From: Lacinutrix mariniflava
GTDB lineage: Bacteria; Bacteroidota; Bacteroidia; Flavobacteriales; Flavobacteriaceae
Assembly: GCF_001418015.1 (NCBI RefSeq)
Contig: NZ_LIQG01000026.1
Coordinates: 1,054,001 to 1,118,000, forward strand
Direction of reading: 5' to 3'
Length of the DNA stretch: 64,000 bases
The translations under genes and the position numbers were made by a program. The notes under the pieces are model-generated. The model had not been told where the DNA came from. It searched no databases and saw only the letters and a program-made list of their open reading frames with translations. Positions 1 to 7,862 of the stretch are shown here, piece after piece. The first letter of the stretch is position 1; the number at the start of each line of letters is the position of its first letter.

Positions 1-1
1 G

Positions 2-3000
2 ATGACTTGGGAGGGTTCTATGGTGCTGTATGGTATTTTTGGTATAGATGAATCGTATGAGAAATCTGTCGAAAGTTGGGGAGATCTTATTCATCCAGAT
101 GAAAGAGAGGAGATGCTAGGTTACTTGGCAAATGGAGTAAAGAGTAAGTTTAGATTCAATAAGGCATATAGAGTTTTAAAGTTTAATACCAAAGAAGAAA
201 TTTGGGTTCATGGTGTAGGAGAGTTGATTTATGATGCCGAAGGAAATGCAGTAAAACTAATTGGTACCATGCAGGATGTTACCAAGAGAAAGCAATCCGA
301 AATCAAGCTACAACAAAGTGAGAAATCGCTGTTAATTGCTCAAGAAATCGCAAAAATAGGGAGTTTTAATTTGAGTGTAAAAGAGTTGTTAGGGGAAACC
401 TCGGTTACTTTTAATCAAATTATTGGTGTAGATAGTGATACCGATGTAGATTTTGATCTTTGGAAAACAATAGTGCATCCTGATGATAGAGCTCTCATTA
501 AAAAAAATGTATTCGCAAGTCTTGAGCTTAATCAAAAATTTGATTTAGAATATAGAATTATCTCCAAAATAGATAAGCAGTTAAAATGGATTCATGGTTT
601 GGGTGAAGTGGTTTATGTAGATGGAATTGCTGTAAGTTTCTTCGGTACTATTCAGGATATTACCGAACGTAAAAGTATAGCGTTAGATTTAAAAGTTGCT
701 AACGAATTTTCTTCAGGCCTTTTGCAGTCAATGAGCGAAGGATTAATTGCTATAAATTTAGAATCAGAAATAATTAGTGTCAATCCGTCGTTTTGTAAAA
801 TGACAGGTTTTACAGAGGAAGAATTAATAGGAGTTAAGCGTCCATATCCATTTTTGCCACCCGAATTAAAAGAAGCAAACAGTAGGCGATATAAACTGTT
901 AATAGAAGGGAAGAATGAAAAGAGTTACGAAAACACTTATATGCGTAAAAACGGGATTCGTTTCCCGGTACATGTTTTAATTTCAAGTACTTATGATGAG
1001 AATGGTGTAAAAACGGCAAACTTTGCTACAGTGCAAGATATTACAGAGCGTAAAAAAGCAGAAATAGACTTAAATCTAGCAAAAGAATTTAATGATAAGC
1101 TTGTTATGTCTATGCAAGAAGGCTTGATTATTCTCGATACGTCTGGTAGAATTGTAAAAGTAAACGATTCGTTATGTGCGATTTTAGGGTATTCAGAAGA
1201 AGAACTTATCGGTCTTAATATACCGTATCCATTTGCAAAAGAGGAAGATTACGAGGCAATGTCAAAAATCGATGCAAAAATAGCCAAAGGAGAGGCGCCG
1301 TCATTCCAGTTTGAGTTTATTAGAAAAAATGGAGAAACATTTCTTGCTTCGTTTTTAACAGGAAGTATTAAGGATGATAAAGGAGAGATTATAGCTTTAT
1401 TTGGTACAATGAAAGATGTTTCTGAAGAAGAGCGGGCTAAAACTGTTTTGCAGAATAATGCGAAAAAATCATTAGAGAGAAAAAATGTTATTATCGAATT
1501 GGCAGGTTTAGTTGGGACAGATTATAAAGAAGCCTTAAACGAAATTACGGCACTTTCGGCAAAAACTTTAAATGTTGAAAGAGGAAGTATTTTAAAGTTT
1601 AACAAAGATAATACAGAAATGTTTTGTGAAAAACTATACACGAAAAACAGTGATGATTATCAAAGTGGGCAGGTGTATTCTAAAATAAATAATGACCAGT
1701 TTTTTGATGCTTTAAGTAATAATAAAATAGTAGCAGCCTCAGATGCTGTCAATCATGAGCTTTCTAAAGGTTTTGTAGAAGATTATCTTAAGCCATTAAA
1801 TATAAAATCTAAATTAAGTATTCCAATTCAAGGTATAGATGAGGTGTATGGAATTTTATGTTTTGAAGAAGTTGGTGCTATACATGTTTGGACTACAGAT
1901 GAAGAGGAGTTTGCAACTTCGATTGCTAATTTGGTGTCCTTAATGATTCAGAGTTCAGAAAGAAAATTAGCAGAAAAAGCGTCTATTGTTGCAAACAATC
2001 AACTTACGCTAGCTAATAGTGAGTTAAATACCTTACGAAAACAATTAGAGCAAGAAAATGTATATCTAAGAAACGAGTTAGATTTAGTTTTTAATTATGA
2101 AGAGATGGTGTATGGTAGTGTGGAATTTAGTAATGTGCTAACAGAAGTAGAAAAAGTGGCGCCAACAACGGCAACTGTTTTATTATTAGGTGAATCTGGA
2201 ACAGGAAAAGAATTGTTAGCAAGAGCAGTGCATAATACTAGTTTGCGTAATAAGAAACCACTAATAAAGGTTAATTGCTCTGCAATACCTCGAGAATTAA
2301 TTGAGAGTGAATTGTTTGGTCATAAAAAAGGATCTTTTACTGGTGCTGTTAATGATAAAATTGGAAAATTTGAATTGGCAGATGGCGGTACTTTGTTTTT
2401 AGACGAAATAGGTGAGTTGCCTTTAGATATGCAGCCTAAAATATTAAGGTTTTTACAAGAAGGTGAAATAGAAGTGGTAGGTGGTACGCAGTTAAAAAAG
2501 TTAGATGTTAGAGTAATTGCAGCAACAAACAGGAACTTAAAGGAGGAGATTGAGAAAAAACAATTTCGCGAAGATTTGTATTTTAGACTTAACGTGTTTC
2601 CAATAGTTGTACCTCCGCTAAGAGAAAGAAAAGACGATATCCCATTGTTGGTCGAGCATTTTGTAAACAAATTTAATAAAGCTTATGGGAAAACGCTTAA
2701 GTATATTAGTGACGATACAATGAATAAATTAAAAGGTTATAATTGGCCTGGAAATATTAGAGAGTTGGAGAACTTAGTAGAGCGTGCTTCTATTTTGTCT
2801 AATAAGGACATGTTGGTCATTCCTGGGTTTGAATCTTCTGCGCAAAAAGCAACGCCTATTAATAAAAAAGACTTATCGCTAGACGCTGTTCAGCGAAATC
2901 ATATAATTCAAGTTTTAGAGCAATGTAATTGGAAGGTTAGTGGAAGTAAAGGAGCAGCTGTAGTGTTAGATTTAAAACCTAGCACATTAAGAGATAGAAT

Positions 3001-3028
3001 GACTAAACTCGGTATTTCAAAAACGTAA
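2..3028 (+). CDS. PAS(x4)-GAF sigma-54-dependent transcriptional activator, 5' partial
   Basis: This is a bacterial enhancer-binding protein that should activate RNA polymerase carrying sigma-54 in response to signals sensed by PAS and GAF domains. Four PAS units end at about residues 95, 220, 350 and 475 (GTMQDVTKRK, GTIQDITERK, FATVQDITERK, FGTMKDVSEE). A GAF domain follows (about 500-655), then a short coiled coil (660-700). The AAA+ domain has Walker A GESGTGKE near 730, the sigma-54 contact loop GSFTGA near 778 (Ser in place of the usual Ala) and Walker B LFLDEIGE near 798. A Fis-type helix-turn-helix lies at about 960-1005. The first PAS lacks its first strands, so the gene begins upstream of the window; the ATG at base 2 is probably internal. 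There is no receiver domain, so control is likely by ligand or redox sensing. A terminator at 3121 follows it, and two copies of a palindromic box pair lie downstream. Confidence 0.9.
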   Translation: MTWEGSMVLYGIFGIDESYEKSVESWGDLIHPDEREEMLGYLANGVKSKFRFNKAYRVLKFNTKEEIWVHGVGELIYDAEGNAVKLIGTMQDVTKRKQSEIKLQQSEKSLLIAQEIAKIGSFNLSVKELLGETSVTFNQIIGVDSDTDVDFDLWKTIVHPDDRALIKKNVFASLELNQKFDLEYRIISKIDKQLKWIHGLGEVVYVDGIAVSFFGTIQDITERKSIALDLKVANEFSSGLLQSMSEGLIAINLESEIISVNPSFCKMTGFTEEELIGVKRPYPFLPPELKEANSRRYKLLIEGKNEKSYENTYMRKNGIRFPVHVLISSTYDENGVKTANFATVQDITERKKAEIDLNLAKEFNDKLVMSMQEGLIILDTSGRIVKVNDSLCAILGYSEEELIGLNIPYPFAKEEDYEAMSKIDAKIAKGEAPSFQFEFIRKNGETFLASFLTGSIKDDKGEIIALFGTMKDVSEEERAKTVLQNNAKKSLERKNVIIELAGLVGTDYKEALNEITALSAKTLNVERGSILKFNKDNTEMFCEKLYTKNSDDYQSGQVYSKINNDQFFDALSNNKIVAASDAVNHELSKGFVEDYLKPLNIKSKLSIPIQGIDEVYGILCFEEVGAIHVWTTDEEEFATSIANLVSLMIQSSERKLAEKASIVANNQLTLANSELNTLRKQLEQENVYLRNELDLVFNYEEMVYGSVEFSNVLTEVEKVAPTTATVLLLGESGTGKELLARAVHNTSLRNKKPLIKVNCSAIPRELIESELFGHKKGSFTGAVNDKIGKFELADGGTLFLDEIGELPLDMQPKILRFLQEGEIEVVGGTQLKKLDVRVIAATNRNLKEEIEKKQFREDLYFRLNVFPIVVPPLRERKDDIPLLVEHFVNKFNKAYGKTLKYISDDTMNKLKGYNWPGNIRELENLVERASILSNKDMLVIPGFESSAQKATPINKKDLSLDAVQRNHIIQVLEQCNWKVSGSKGAAVVLDLKPSTLRDRMTKLGISKT

Positions 3029-3032
3029 TAAA

Positions 3033-3086
3033 TTAACGGAATACCGTTAATTTGTGTATTTCGTCTTTAAAATACGCGGTATATCG
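3033..3086. promoter_or_regulatory. Paired palindromic boxes, candidate enhancer (UAS) of the sigma-54 activator, copy A
   Basis: Box 1 at 3033-3050 is a perfect inverted repeat TTAACGG-AATA-CCGTTAA. Box 2 at 3075-3086 is CGCGGTATATCG, a degenerate form of the same core (CGG-N-ATA-Y-CG). The two cores start 40 bp apart, close to four helical turns. The same two boxes recur at 4997-5050. The site is directly behind the activator gene and about 100-135 bp upstream of a -24/-12 promoter, which is where enhancer-binding proteins usually bind. Binding by the neighbouring activator is inferred. Confidence 0.65.
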
Positions 3087-3120
3087 ATGTTTTGAAATCG
3101 TGTGATAATTTAAAATTAAA

Positions 3121-3159
3121 TCATAACAAGCTAATTATTAGTTTGTTATGATTTTTTTT
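3121..3159 (+). terminator. Intrinsic terminator of the sigma-54 activator gene
   Basis: The stem pairs TCATAACAAGCTA with TAGTTTGTTATGA (one G-T wobble) around a 5-nt loop and is followed by eight T. It lies between the enhancer-like boxes and the -24/-12 promoter, so it would end the activator transcript and shield the downstream promoter from read-through. Confidence 0.75.
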
Positions 3160-3173
3160 GCTTTAAAAAGAAG

Positions 3174-3190
3174 TTTGGCATTTGTATTGA
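3174..3190 (+). promoter_or_regulatory. Candidate sigma-54 (-24/-12) promoter for the secreted-protein gene
   Basis: TTTGGCATTTGTATTGA has the -24 GG (3177-3178) exactly ten bases from the -12 GA (3189-3190). The consensus is TGGCAC-N5-TTGC, so the -12 C is replaced by A. The copy upstream of 5174 shares TTTGGCAT-N-T-N-TATTG. The predicted start of transcription is near 3202, leaving about 92 nt of leader before the ATG at 3294. Confidence 0.6.
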
Positions 3191-3293
3191 AATATCTTTT
3201 TTAGAAAATTAATGCTAAACATGAAATATCAAGCTGTAATGTTGAAGTCATTAATAATAGTCCAAAATCGCAAACAATCTTAACCTAACAATT

Positions 3294-4757
3294 ATGAAAA
3301 ACTTAAAATCACATTTAAAAACGCTGTTATTAGCAGTTGTTATTAGTTTTAATTTCTGTGCCTTTTCTCAAGTAGGGATTGGTACGGCAACTCCAGAGCC
3401 TTCTTCAATTCTAGATATTAGTTCAACCGATAAAGGAATGTTGGCACCTAGAATGACTACCGTTCAAAGAATTGCAATATTAAGTCCAGCAGATGGTTTG
3501 TTGGTATATGATATAACAGAAAAGGGCTTTTATTTTTATGATTCAAGTAGTTGGGTGAGAATGCCTGTAGAAAAACGAGACAATCATAAATTAATAAAAT
3601 CCGAAGCCGATTTAAGCGATGAGCTTACTGCAGGAGGTGGGAGTAAGTATTTGTTAGACACAAATACATTATATGAAATTAATGGTACAATCCTTTTAGC
3701 ACAACCTATTGATTTAAATAATGCTTATATAATAGGACTAGACACTAATGAAGATGTTTTAGTAAAATCTGGAGGAACAATGTTTGTTGGGGCTTCGGGA
3801 GGTAGTATAAAGGGAGTGACGCTTACTGCTCCTGGAGGAACTATTTTTAATATGGCAGGAAATGCTGCGCAAAACTTAGTATTTAGAGACTCTGTTGTCG
3901 CAAATTCTCTTTCGGTTGGTATGATTGATGGGTTTGGATTGGTTTTTTTAAGTGTTGTTCAGTTTTCAGGAAATACAACAGGAATAACGTATAACAATGT
4001 TACAGATTTACTACTGAGTAATATGGGATGGTTTTCTAATAATTTAGGAACCTATGAAACTTTTACAGGTGCTTTTAGTATTCTTGAAAAGCAAGGAGGG
4101 TTTTCTGAAGTAAACGGGTCTGCTATTGGTGTAGATGTTAGTAGTAATCCTGTAGTTAGTAAAGGCGTATTAACTGGAGCCAGTTTTAGTGGGAGTAGTA
4201 CTCAGTATATTAAAAAATATACTAGTGGTTCGTTTGCTGGATATAATTTTAGTAATGCTTGGACGGTAGATTGTCCTGGAATACCAGTAGAGTCAGACGA
4301 GGTTGCAACGGGCCATATTTATTATGACGGAACCATTACAACGGGTTTTGTACAATCTGCTTTGTCAGGAAGTCCATTTAATCTTTCTGGAAATTTAGGA
4401 TCAAATTCTACTACTGCTGTAAATTTACTTAGGGTATCATCACCACAAGATAATAGAATAACATATTTAGGTAAGAAAACGAGAACGTTTCAAGTAAGTG
4501 CTTCATTATCTGTTAGAGGGAATGTTAATTTAGGTGACTATTATGCGTTTTTTATACGAAAAAATGGAACGACTACATTAACTGAAACAAATACATTAAT
4601 GAGGGTTAATCTCTTAGCGGATATCACTAGTAATTCAATTTCTGGAACCGTGGAGTTAGAGCCAAATGACTATGTTGAAATTTGGGGACAAAAACTAGTA
4701 GGAGTTTTACCTCTTTCTTCAATAACTGTTTTCTCTTTAAATCTTAATATAAAATAA
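3294..4757 (+). CDS. Secreted protein of unknown function with Bacteroidota VGIGT-type N-terminus
   Basis: This 487-residue protein has a Sec signal peptide (hydrophobic stretch up to CAFSQ, about residue 26). It is followed by the segment common to many secreted Bacteroidota proteins: VGIGTATPEPSSILDISS, then KGMLAPRMT and DGLLVYD. The middle is rich in Gly, Ser, Thr and Asn with short beta-strand-like blocks, as in beta-helical or adhesin-like proteins. No cysteine cluster, catalytic motif or clear type IX C-terminal sorting domain is seen. It stands alone between the activator gene and the sensory operon, and both it and the operon are preceded by the same boxes and promoter type. This suggests it is a main output of the sigma-54 activator. 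The function is unknown; a surface or matrix role is a guess. Confidence 0.8.
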   Translation: MKNLKSHLKTLLLAVVISFNFCAFSQVGIGTATPEPSSILDISSTDKGMLAPRMTTVQRIAILSPADGLLVYDITEKGFYFYDSSSWVRMPVEKRDNHKLIKSEADLSDELTAGGGSKYLLDTNTLYEINGTILLAQPIDLNNAYIIGLDTNEDVLVKSGGTMFVGASGGSIKGVTLTAPGGTIFNMAGNAAQNLVFRDSVVANSLSVGMIDGFGLVFLSVVQFSGNTTGITYNNVTDLLLSNMGWFSNNLGTYETFTGAFSILEKQGGFSEVNGSAIGVDVSSNPVVSKGVLTGASFSGSSTQYIKKYTSGSFAGYNFSNAWTVDCPGIPVESDEVATGHIYYDGTITTGFVQSALSGSPFNLSGNLGSNSTTAVNLLRVSSPQDNRITYLGKKTRTFQVSASLSVRGNVNLGDYYAFFIRKNGTTTLTETNTLMRVNLLADITSNSISGTVELEPNDYVEIWGQKLVGVLPLSSITVFSLNLNIK

Positions 4758-4995
4758 CTTATTAATAATTAGCTAGTTGTGGTTTTTGTTTAGTGATATT
4801 TAGGAGTTGTTTTTAGTTAATAGTATTAGCCAATGCATCGTCTTGTTTTGTTTAGGTGTTGCAATGCATTCTAATTAATTCAATTGTCTTAAATCATTTT
4901 AATCTCTATAAGTGGTTGGCTTCATTAATAGATATCAATTTTAATTAAAGTTAAAATGTGGTATTAAACTAAGGTTTTTAAGAGTTCTGTAAAAT
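4758..4995. other. Non-coding stretch downstream of the secreted-protein gene
   Basis: No open frame of note and no clear intrinsic terminator was found here. It is A+T-rich and leads into the second copy of the enhancer-like boxes. Together with the boxes and promoter that follow, the gene-free interval extends to 5173. Confidence 0.6.
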
Positions 4996-4996
4996 A

Positions 4997-5050
4997 AACG
5001 GAATACCGTTAATCTAAATGCTTGACATAATTTTTTTTCGCGGTATATCG
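4997..5050. promoter_or_regulatory. Paired palindromic boxes, candidate enhancer (UAS), copy B
   Basis: AACGGAATACCGTTAAT at 4997-5013 and CGCGGTATATCG at 5039-5050 repeat the boxes at 3035 and 3075 base for base. The cores start 42 bp apart (40 in copy A). Box 2 starts its CGG 101 bp before the -24 GG at 5142; the figure in copy A is 100 bp. The sequence between the boxes is not conserved, so this is not a simple DNA duplication. Confidence 0.65.
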
Positions 5051-5138
5051 CACTGTATGCTTTTGCTGTAATTTAATGTAATTATTGTGAAGCCTCTTAA
5101 ATACAGGGTTTAAAATATATTTCCCTTTAAAAACACAT

Positions 5139-5155
5139 TTTGGCATCTCTATTGG
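5139..5155 (+). promoter_or_regulatory. Candidate sigma-54 (-24/-12) promoter for the sensory operon
   Basis: TTTGGCATCTCTATTGG (5139-5155) has GG at 5142-5143 and GG at 5154-5155 with the ten-base gap of sigma-54 promoters. The last base departs from the usual GC. Transcription would begin near 5166, only 8-14 nt before the possible start codons at 5174 or 5180. Confidence 0.55.
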
Positions 5156-5173
5156 TATTAATTTTTAAAAGTG

Positions 5174-5602
5174 ATGATAATGAAAAACGAAATACGAATA
5201 GACAATATTAAATTTTGGGTAGACCAAAATATTATTTATTGTAAGTTTTATAATGATTTTGATAAAAATTATTTTCACGATGGTTTTGAAGATATTTTTT
5301 ACGAAGCTATTTCAATACTATCTAACGGAACTTATTTGCCTATGATATTTGATTTAACAGAGGTTAAAAGTTTGGTTTTGGTGAAACTATTCAAGCTGTT
5401 GTCATGCAGTTCTAAACTTGAAAGTGTTGTCTTGTCAAAAGTATTTTTAGTAGAAAATCAAAAACAAAAAATTATTCTTTCTTTTTATGTGATGTTTAGT
5501 GATGCTAATGTGCCTAATTTAATTTTTATGGAATCGGACTTAGCAATAGAATATAGTAGTAATAATTATGCGCTTTTTAATTCTGTAAGTTATGACAGCT
5601 AA
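5174..5602 (+). CDS. Small DUF7793-like protein, first of a paralogous pair
   Basis: This is a cytosolic protein of about 142 residues with no signal peptide. It opens with KFWVDQNIIYCKFYND and has a central LPMIFDLTEVKS block. The same layout (KFW..nGIlfCqF, then lcnGkpmPFLID) occurs in the next gene, so the two are diverged paralogs. The pattern resembles the DUF7793 family of small STAS/SpoIIAA-like proteins common in Flavobacteriia. That assignment is from memory of the family and is not certain. Start choice is open: GTG 5171, ATG 5174 or ATG 5180 are in frame. If the sigma-54 promoter just upstream is real, the leader is extremely short. It is the first gene of an operon ending in a histidine kinase and a response regulator. 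Confidence 0.7.
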   Translation: MIMKNEIRIDNIKFWVDQNIIYCKFYNDFDKNYFHDGFEDIFYEAISILSNGTYLPMIFDLTEVKSLVLVKLFKLLSCSSKLESVVLSKVFLVENQKQKIILSFYVMFSDANVPNLIFMESDLAIEYSSNNYALFNSVSYDS

Positions 5603-6017
5603 CATGGAAGATGCGATAAATATAGGGTATTCAAAATTCTGGACAGATAATGGTATTCTTTTCTGTCAGTTTAGAAATGAAAATGCGAATTTTAAATTTG
5701 AGTCCAGCACTGTAGATTTATTTATAAAAGTAATAGATAAGTTATGTAATGGTAAGCCTATGCCTTTTTTAATTGATTCGAGAGATTCTAAAGGGACTTT
5801 TACTCGTGAGTCATCAAATTTATTGGCCACATCACCAATATTGTCTAAGCTAAGAATTTCTGAAGCGTTTGTTCTCAATTCTATCGGGATAAAGCTAGTG
5901 GTAGCATCTTATAAAAGAATTTACGAGCCGCTTACTCCTTTTTGTGTGTTTGGTGATTTAGAATCGGCAAAAGAGTATTGTATGGAAACTAAAAACAAAT
6001 TTTATGGAAGCAATTAA
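5592..6017 (+). CDS. Small DUF7793-like protein, second of a paralogous pair
   Basis: This 141-residue cytosolic protein shares with the preceding product an aromatic N-terminal block (SKFWTDNGILFCQF) and a central block (NGKPMPFLIDSRDSKGTF). It ends in a PLTPFCVFGDLESAKEYC segment. The family resemblance is to DUF7793-type proteins, whose fold is thought to be STAS-like; no biochemical role is known to me. The ORF start overlaps the previous stop by 11 nt. An alternative ATG at 5604 would remove the overlap. Its 3' end overlaps the histidine kinase start by 14 nt, so translation of the kinase is probably coupled to it. A regulatory partner role for the kinase is an inference from position only. 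Confidence 0.7.
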   Translation: MTANMEDAINIGYSKFWTDNGILFCQFRNENANFKFESSTVDLFIKVIDKLCNGKPMPFLIDSRDSKGTFTRESSNLLATSPILSKLRISEAFVLNSIGIKLVVASYKRIYEPLTPFCVFGDLESAKEYCMETKNKFYGSN

Positions 6018-7848
6018 GTATAATTCATTAGTTAGCTTTAACGAGACTATGCGCGATCACGTTCTTGATAGTGCTATCGTTTCGATAACAGATTATTTGG
6101 GTAGAATAGAATATGCAAATGATAATTTTTGTAAAATTTTAGAATGCGATGCTAGTAGGTTGGTTGGTGAAACTCACGAATTACTAAAATCTCCTCTTTA
6201 TACTGGTAAAGTGTATAAAAATTTATGGAGAACAATTAGAATGGGAAATAAGTGGAATGGTATTTTATCTGACTTTTCTAGTACTGGTATAGAATTTTGG
6301 TTGGATACTACAATTATTCCAATAAGAAACGAAGGAGAGAATACGCTTAAATATCTATCTATTTATAAAGATGTTACTAAGTATTATAAAAACAACAATC
6401 AGCTTTTAAAAACAGCATTAGTTAATGAAAAATTTTTAGAGAGAATGCCTTTGCAGGTGTTTACTATTTCTAAGCATGGTAAAATTTTAAATGCGAATAA
6501 GAGTTTTTGTAATAAAGGAATAGGTGAATTAATTGGTACTTATATATACGATTATTTTATTCCTACAACCTTCGAATCTTTTAAAGAGAATATAGATAAG
6601 GTTTATGTAGATAAATTAACGCATCAATTTGAGTTGCATGATTTTGATGCCGTGGGAAGAAAAATGTACTATTCGGTAGTAGTTTCTCCTAACCCTAGAA
6701 AGATGGGAGAACCTGTCTCGGCTACAATAGCGCTTTACGAGATAACCAAATTTAAAGGTGTTAGTGATGTTCTTAGAGATAGTGAGGCTAAATTTAGGTC
6801 AATTTATAGATCTATTAATGTTGGAATTATTGTTGTAGCAGATGAAAAAGGGAATATTACGGCATGGAATAAAGGAGCTGAGGAAGCTTTTGGTTATACC
6901 GAAAAAGAAACAATAGGTAGGTCTCTAACCGTTTTAATGTCTAAAAAATATAAAAAAGGAAATATTAGCGAGTTGTTGAGGGCTGTTAGTAAAATTAAAA
7001 AGGAAGAGAATGTAGATATTATAGAAATGTGTTGTTTGCGCAAAAACGGAGAAGTGTTTCCTGTGGAATTCGCATTAAGTAGTGGTAGCGTAGATAATCA
7101 TAATTACTATTGTGCCATGATGTTTGATATAACAGAACGTAAAGCCTTGCAGAATAGGCTTGAACAAAAAACAAAAGATCTTGAGTTGTTTTTGTATCGC
7201 TCAGCTCATGATCTTAAAGCTCCTTTTTCTTCTGCGGAAGGGCTTGTTAATCTGCTTAAAGAAGAGATAAACAGTGATAAAGTAGCGTCTTTAACAGGTA
7301 TGTTGGATACTGTTATAAAAAACGGAAAAGAACTGTCGGAAAATCTTTCTCAAGCGTCAAATATTTCAATTAATAAAAGTGAGTTTAAAAAAATTGATTT
7401 TTCGAGTGCTATAGATAATATATTGATTTCGCTGCGTGATGAAAATAAACTGGATAATATAAAATTGAATGTTAATGTAGTAGACACTTTTGGTTTTCGT
7501 TCAAATCAAGAAATGATAAACTATATTCTTCAAAATTTAATTATTAATGCTATAAAATACTCTGTAAAGCCAGATGTAAATTGTAGGCCGTATGTAAATA
7601 TAGCGGTAAAAACTTCTCAAGAAAAGGTGGTGTTGACTATAGAAGATAATGGCGTTGGAATTTGTAAAAAGAAGATTAATAAAATATTTGACTTGTACTA
7701 CAGAGCTAATAAGTACGATGTGCCAGGTCATGGCTTAGGGCTTTATATCGTTAGAAATATAGTAGATAATTTACATGGAGAGATAACAGTTGAAAGTTAT
7801 ATTAATAGTGGTTCTATTTTTAAAATTGTTTTACCGAATAATGTCTAA
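6004..7848 (+). CDS. Multi-PAS sensor histidine kinase
   Basis: This 614-residue soluble histidine kinase has no transmembrane segments. It has three PAS-type units: residues about 15-130 (ending YLSIYKDVTKYYK), 140-250 and 260-380 (ending AMMFDITERKAL). Next comes the dimerisation/phosphoacceptor helix with FLYRSAHDLKAPF, where H402 is the expected phosphorylation site. The catalytic domain shows the N box (NLIINAIKYS, about 512), G1 (IEDNGVGI) and G2 (GHGLGLYIV, about 576). This is the HisKA plus HATPase arrangement. It sits 14 nt downstream of the receiver gene's 5' neighbour by only one short spacer: the response regulator begins 14 nt after its stop, and the kinase start overlaps the DUF7793-like gene. 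The cognate regulator is therefore likely the 7863 product. Confidence 0.9.
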   Translation: MEAIKYNSLVSFNETMRDHVLDSAIVSITDYLGRIEYANDNFCKILECDASRLVGETHELLKSPLYTGKVYKNLWRTIRMGNKWNGILSDFSSTGIEFWLDTTIIPIRNEGENTLKYLSIYKDVTKYYKNNNQLLKTALVNEKFLERMPLQVFTISKHGKILNANKSFCNKGIGELIGTYIYDYFIPTTFESFKENIDKVYVDKLTHQFELHDFDAVGRKMYYSVVVSPNPRKMGEPVSATIALYEITKFKGVSDVLRDSEAKFRSIYRSINVGIIVVADEKGNITAWNKGAEEAFGYTEKETIGRSLTVLMSKKYKKGNISELLRAVSKIKKEENVDIIEMCCLRKNGEVFPVEFALSSGSVDNHNYYCAMMFDITERKALQNRLEQKTKDLELFLYRSAHDLKAPFSSAEGLVNLLKEEINSDKVASLTGMLDTVIKNGKELSENLSQASNISINKSEFKKIDFSSAIDNILISLRDENKLDNIKLNVNVVDTFGFRSNQEMINYILQNLIINAIKYSVKPDVNCRPYVNIAVKTSQEKVVLTIEDNGVGICKKKINKIFDLYYRANKYDVPGHGLGLYIVRNIVDNLHGEITVESYINSGSIFKIVLPNNV

Positions 7849-7862
7849 TTAAAATTTGAAAG

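Noticed and set aside
2320-2670. 116-codon minus-strand frame inside the AAA+ domain of the activator
   Set aside because: It is antisense to a strongly conserved ATPase domain and has no independent features.
3221-3283. 20-codon ORF in the leader of the 3294 gene (MKYQAVML...)
   Set aside because: Not in frame with the gene, no helix or codon bias suggesting coding, and short ATG frames are expected by chance in such A+T-rich leaders.
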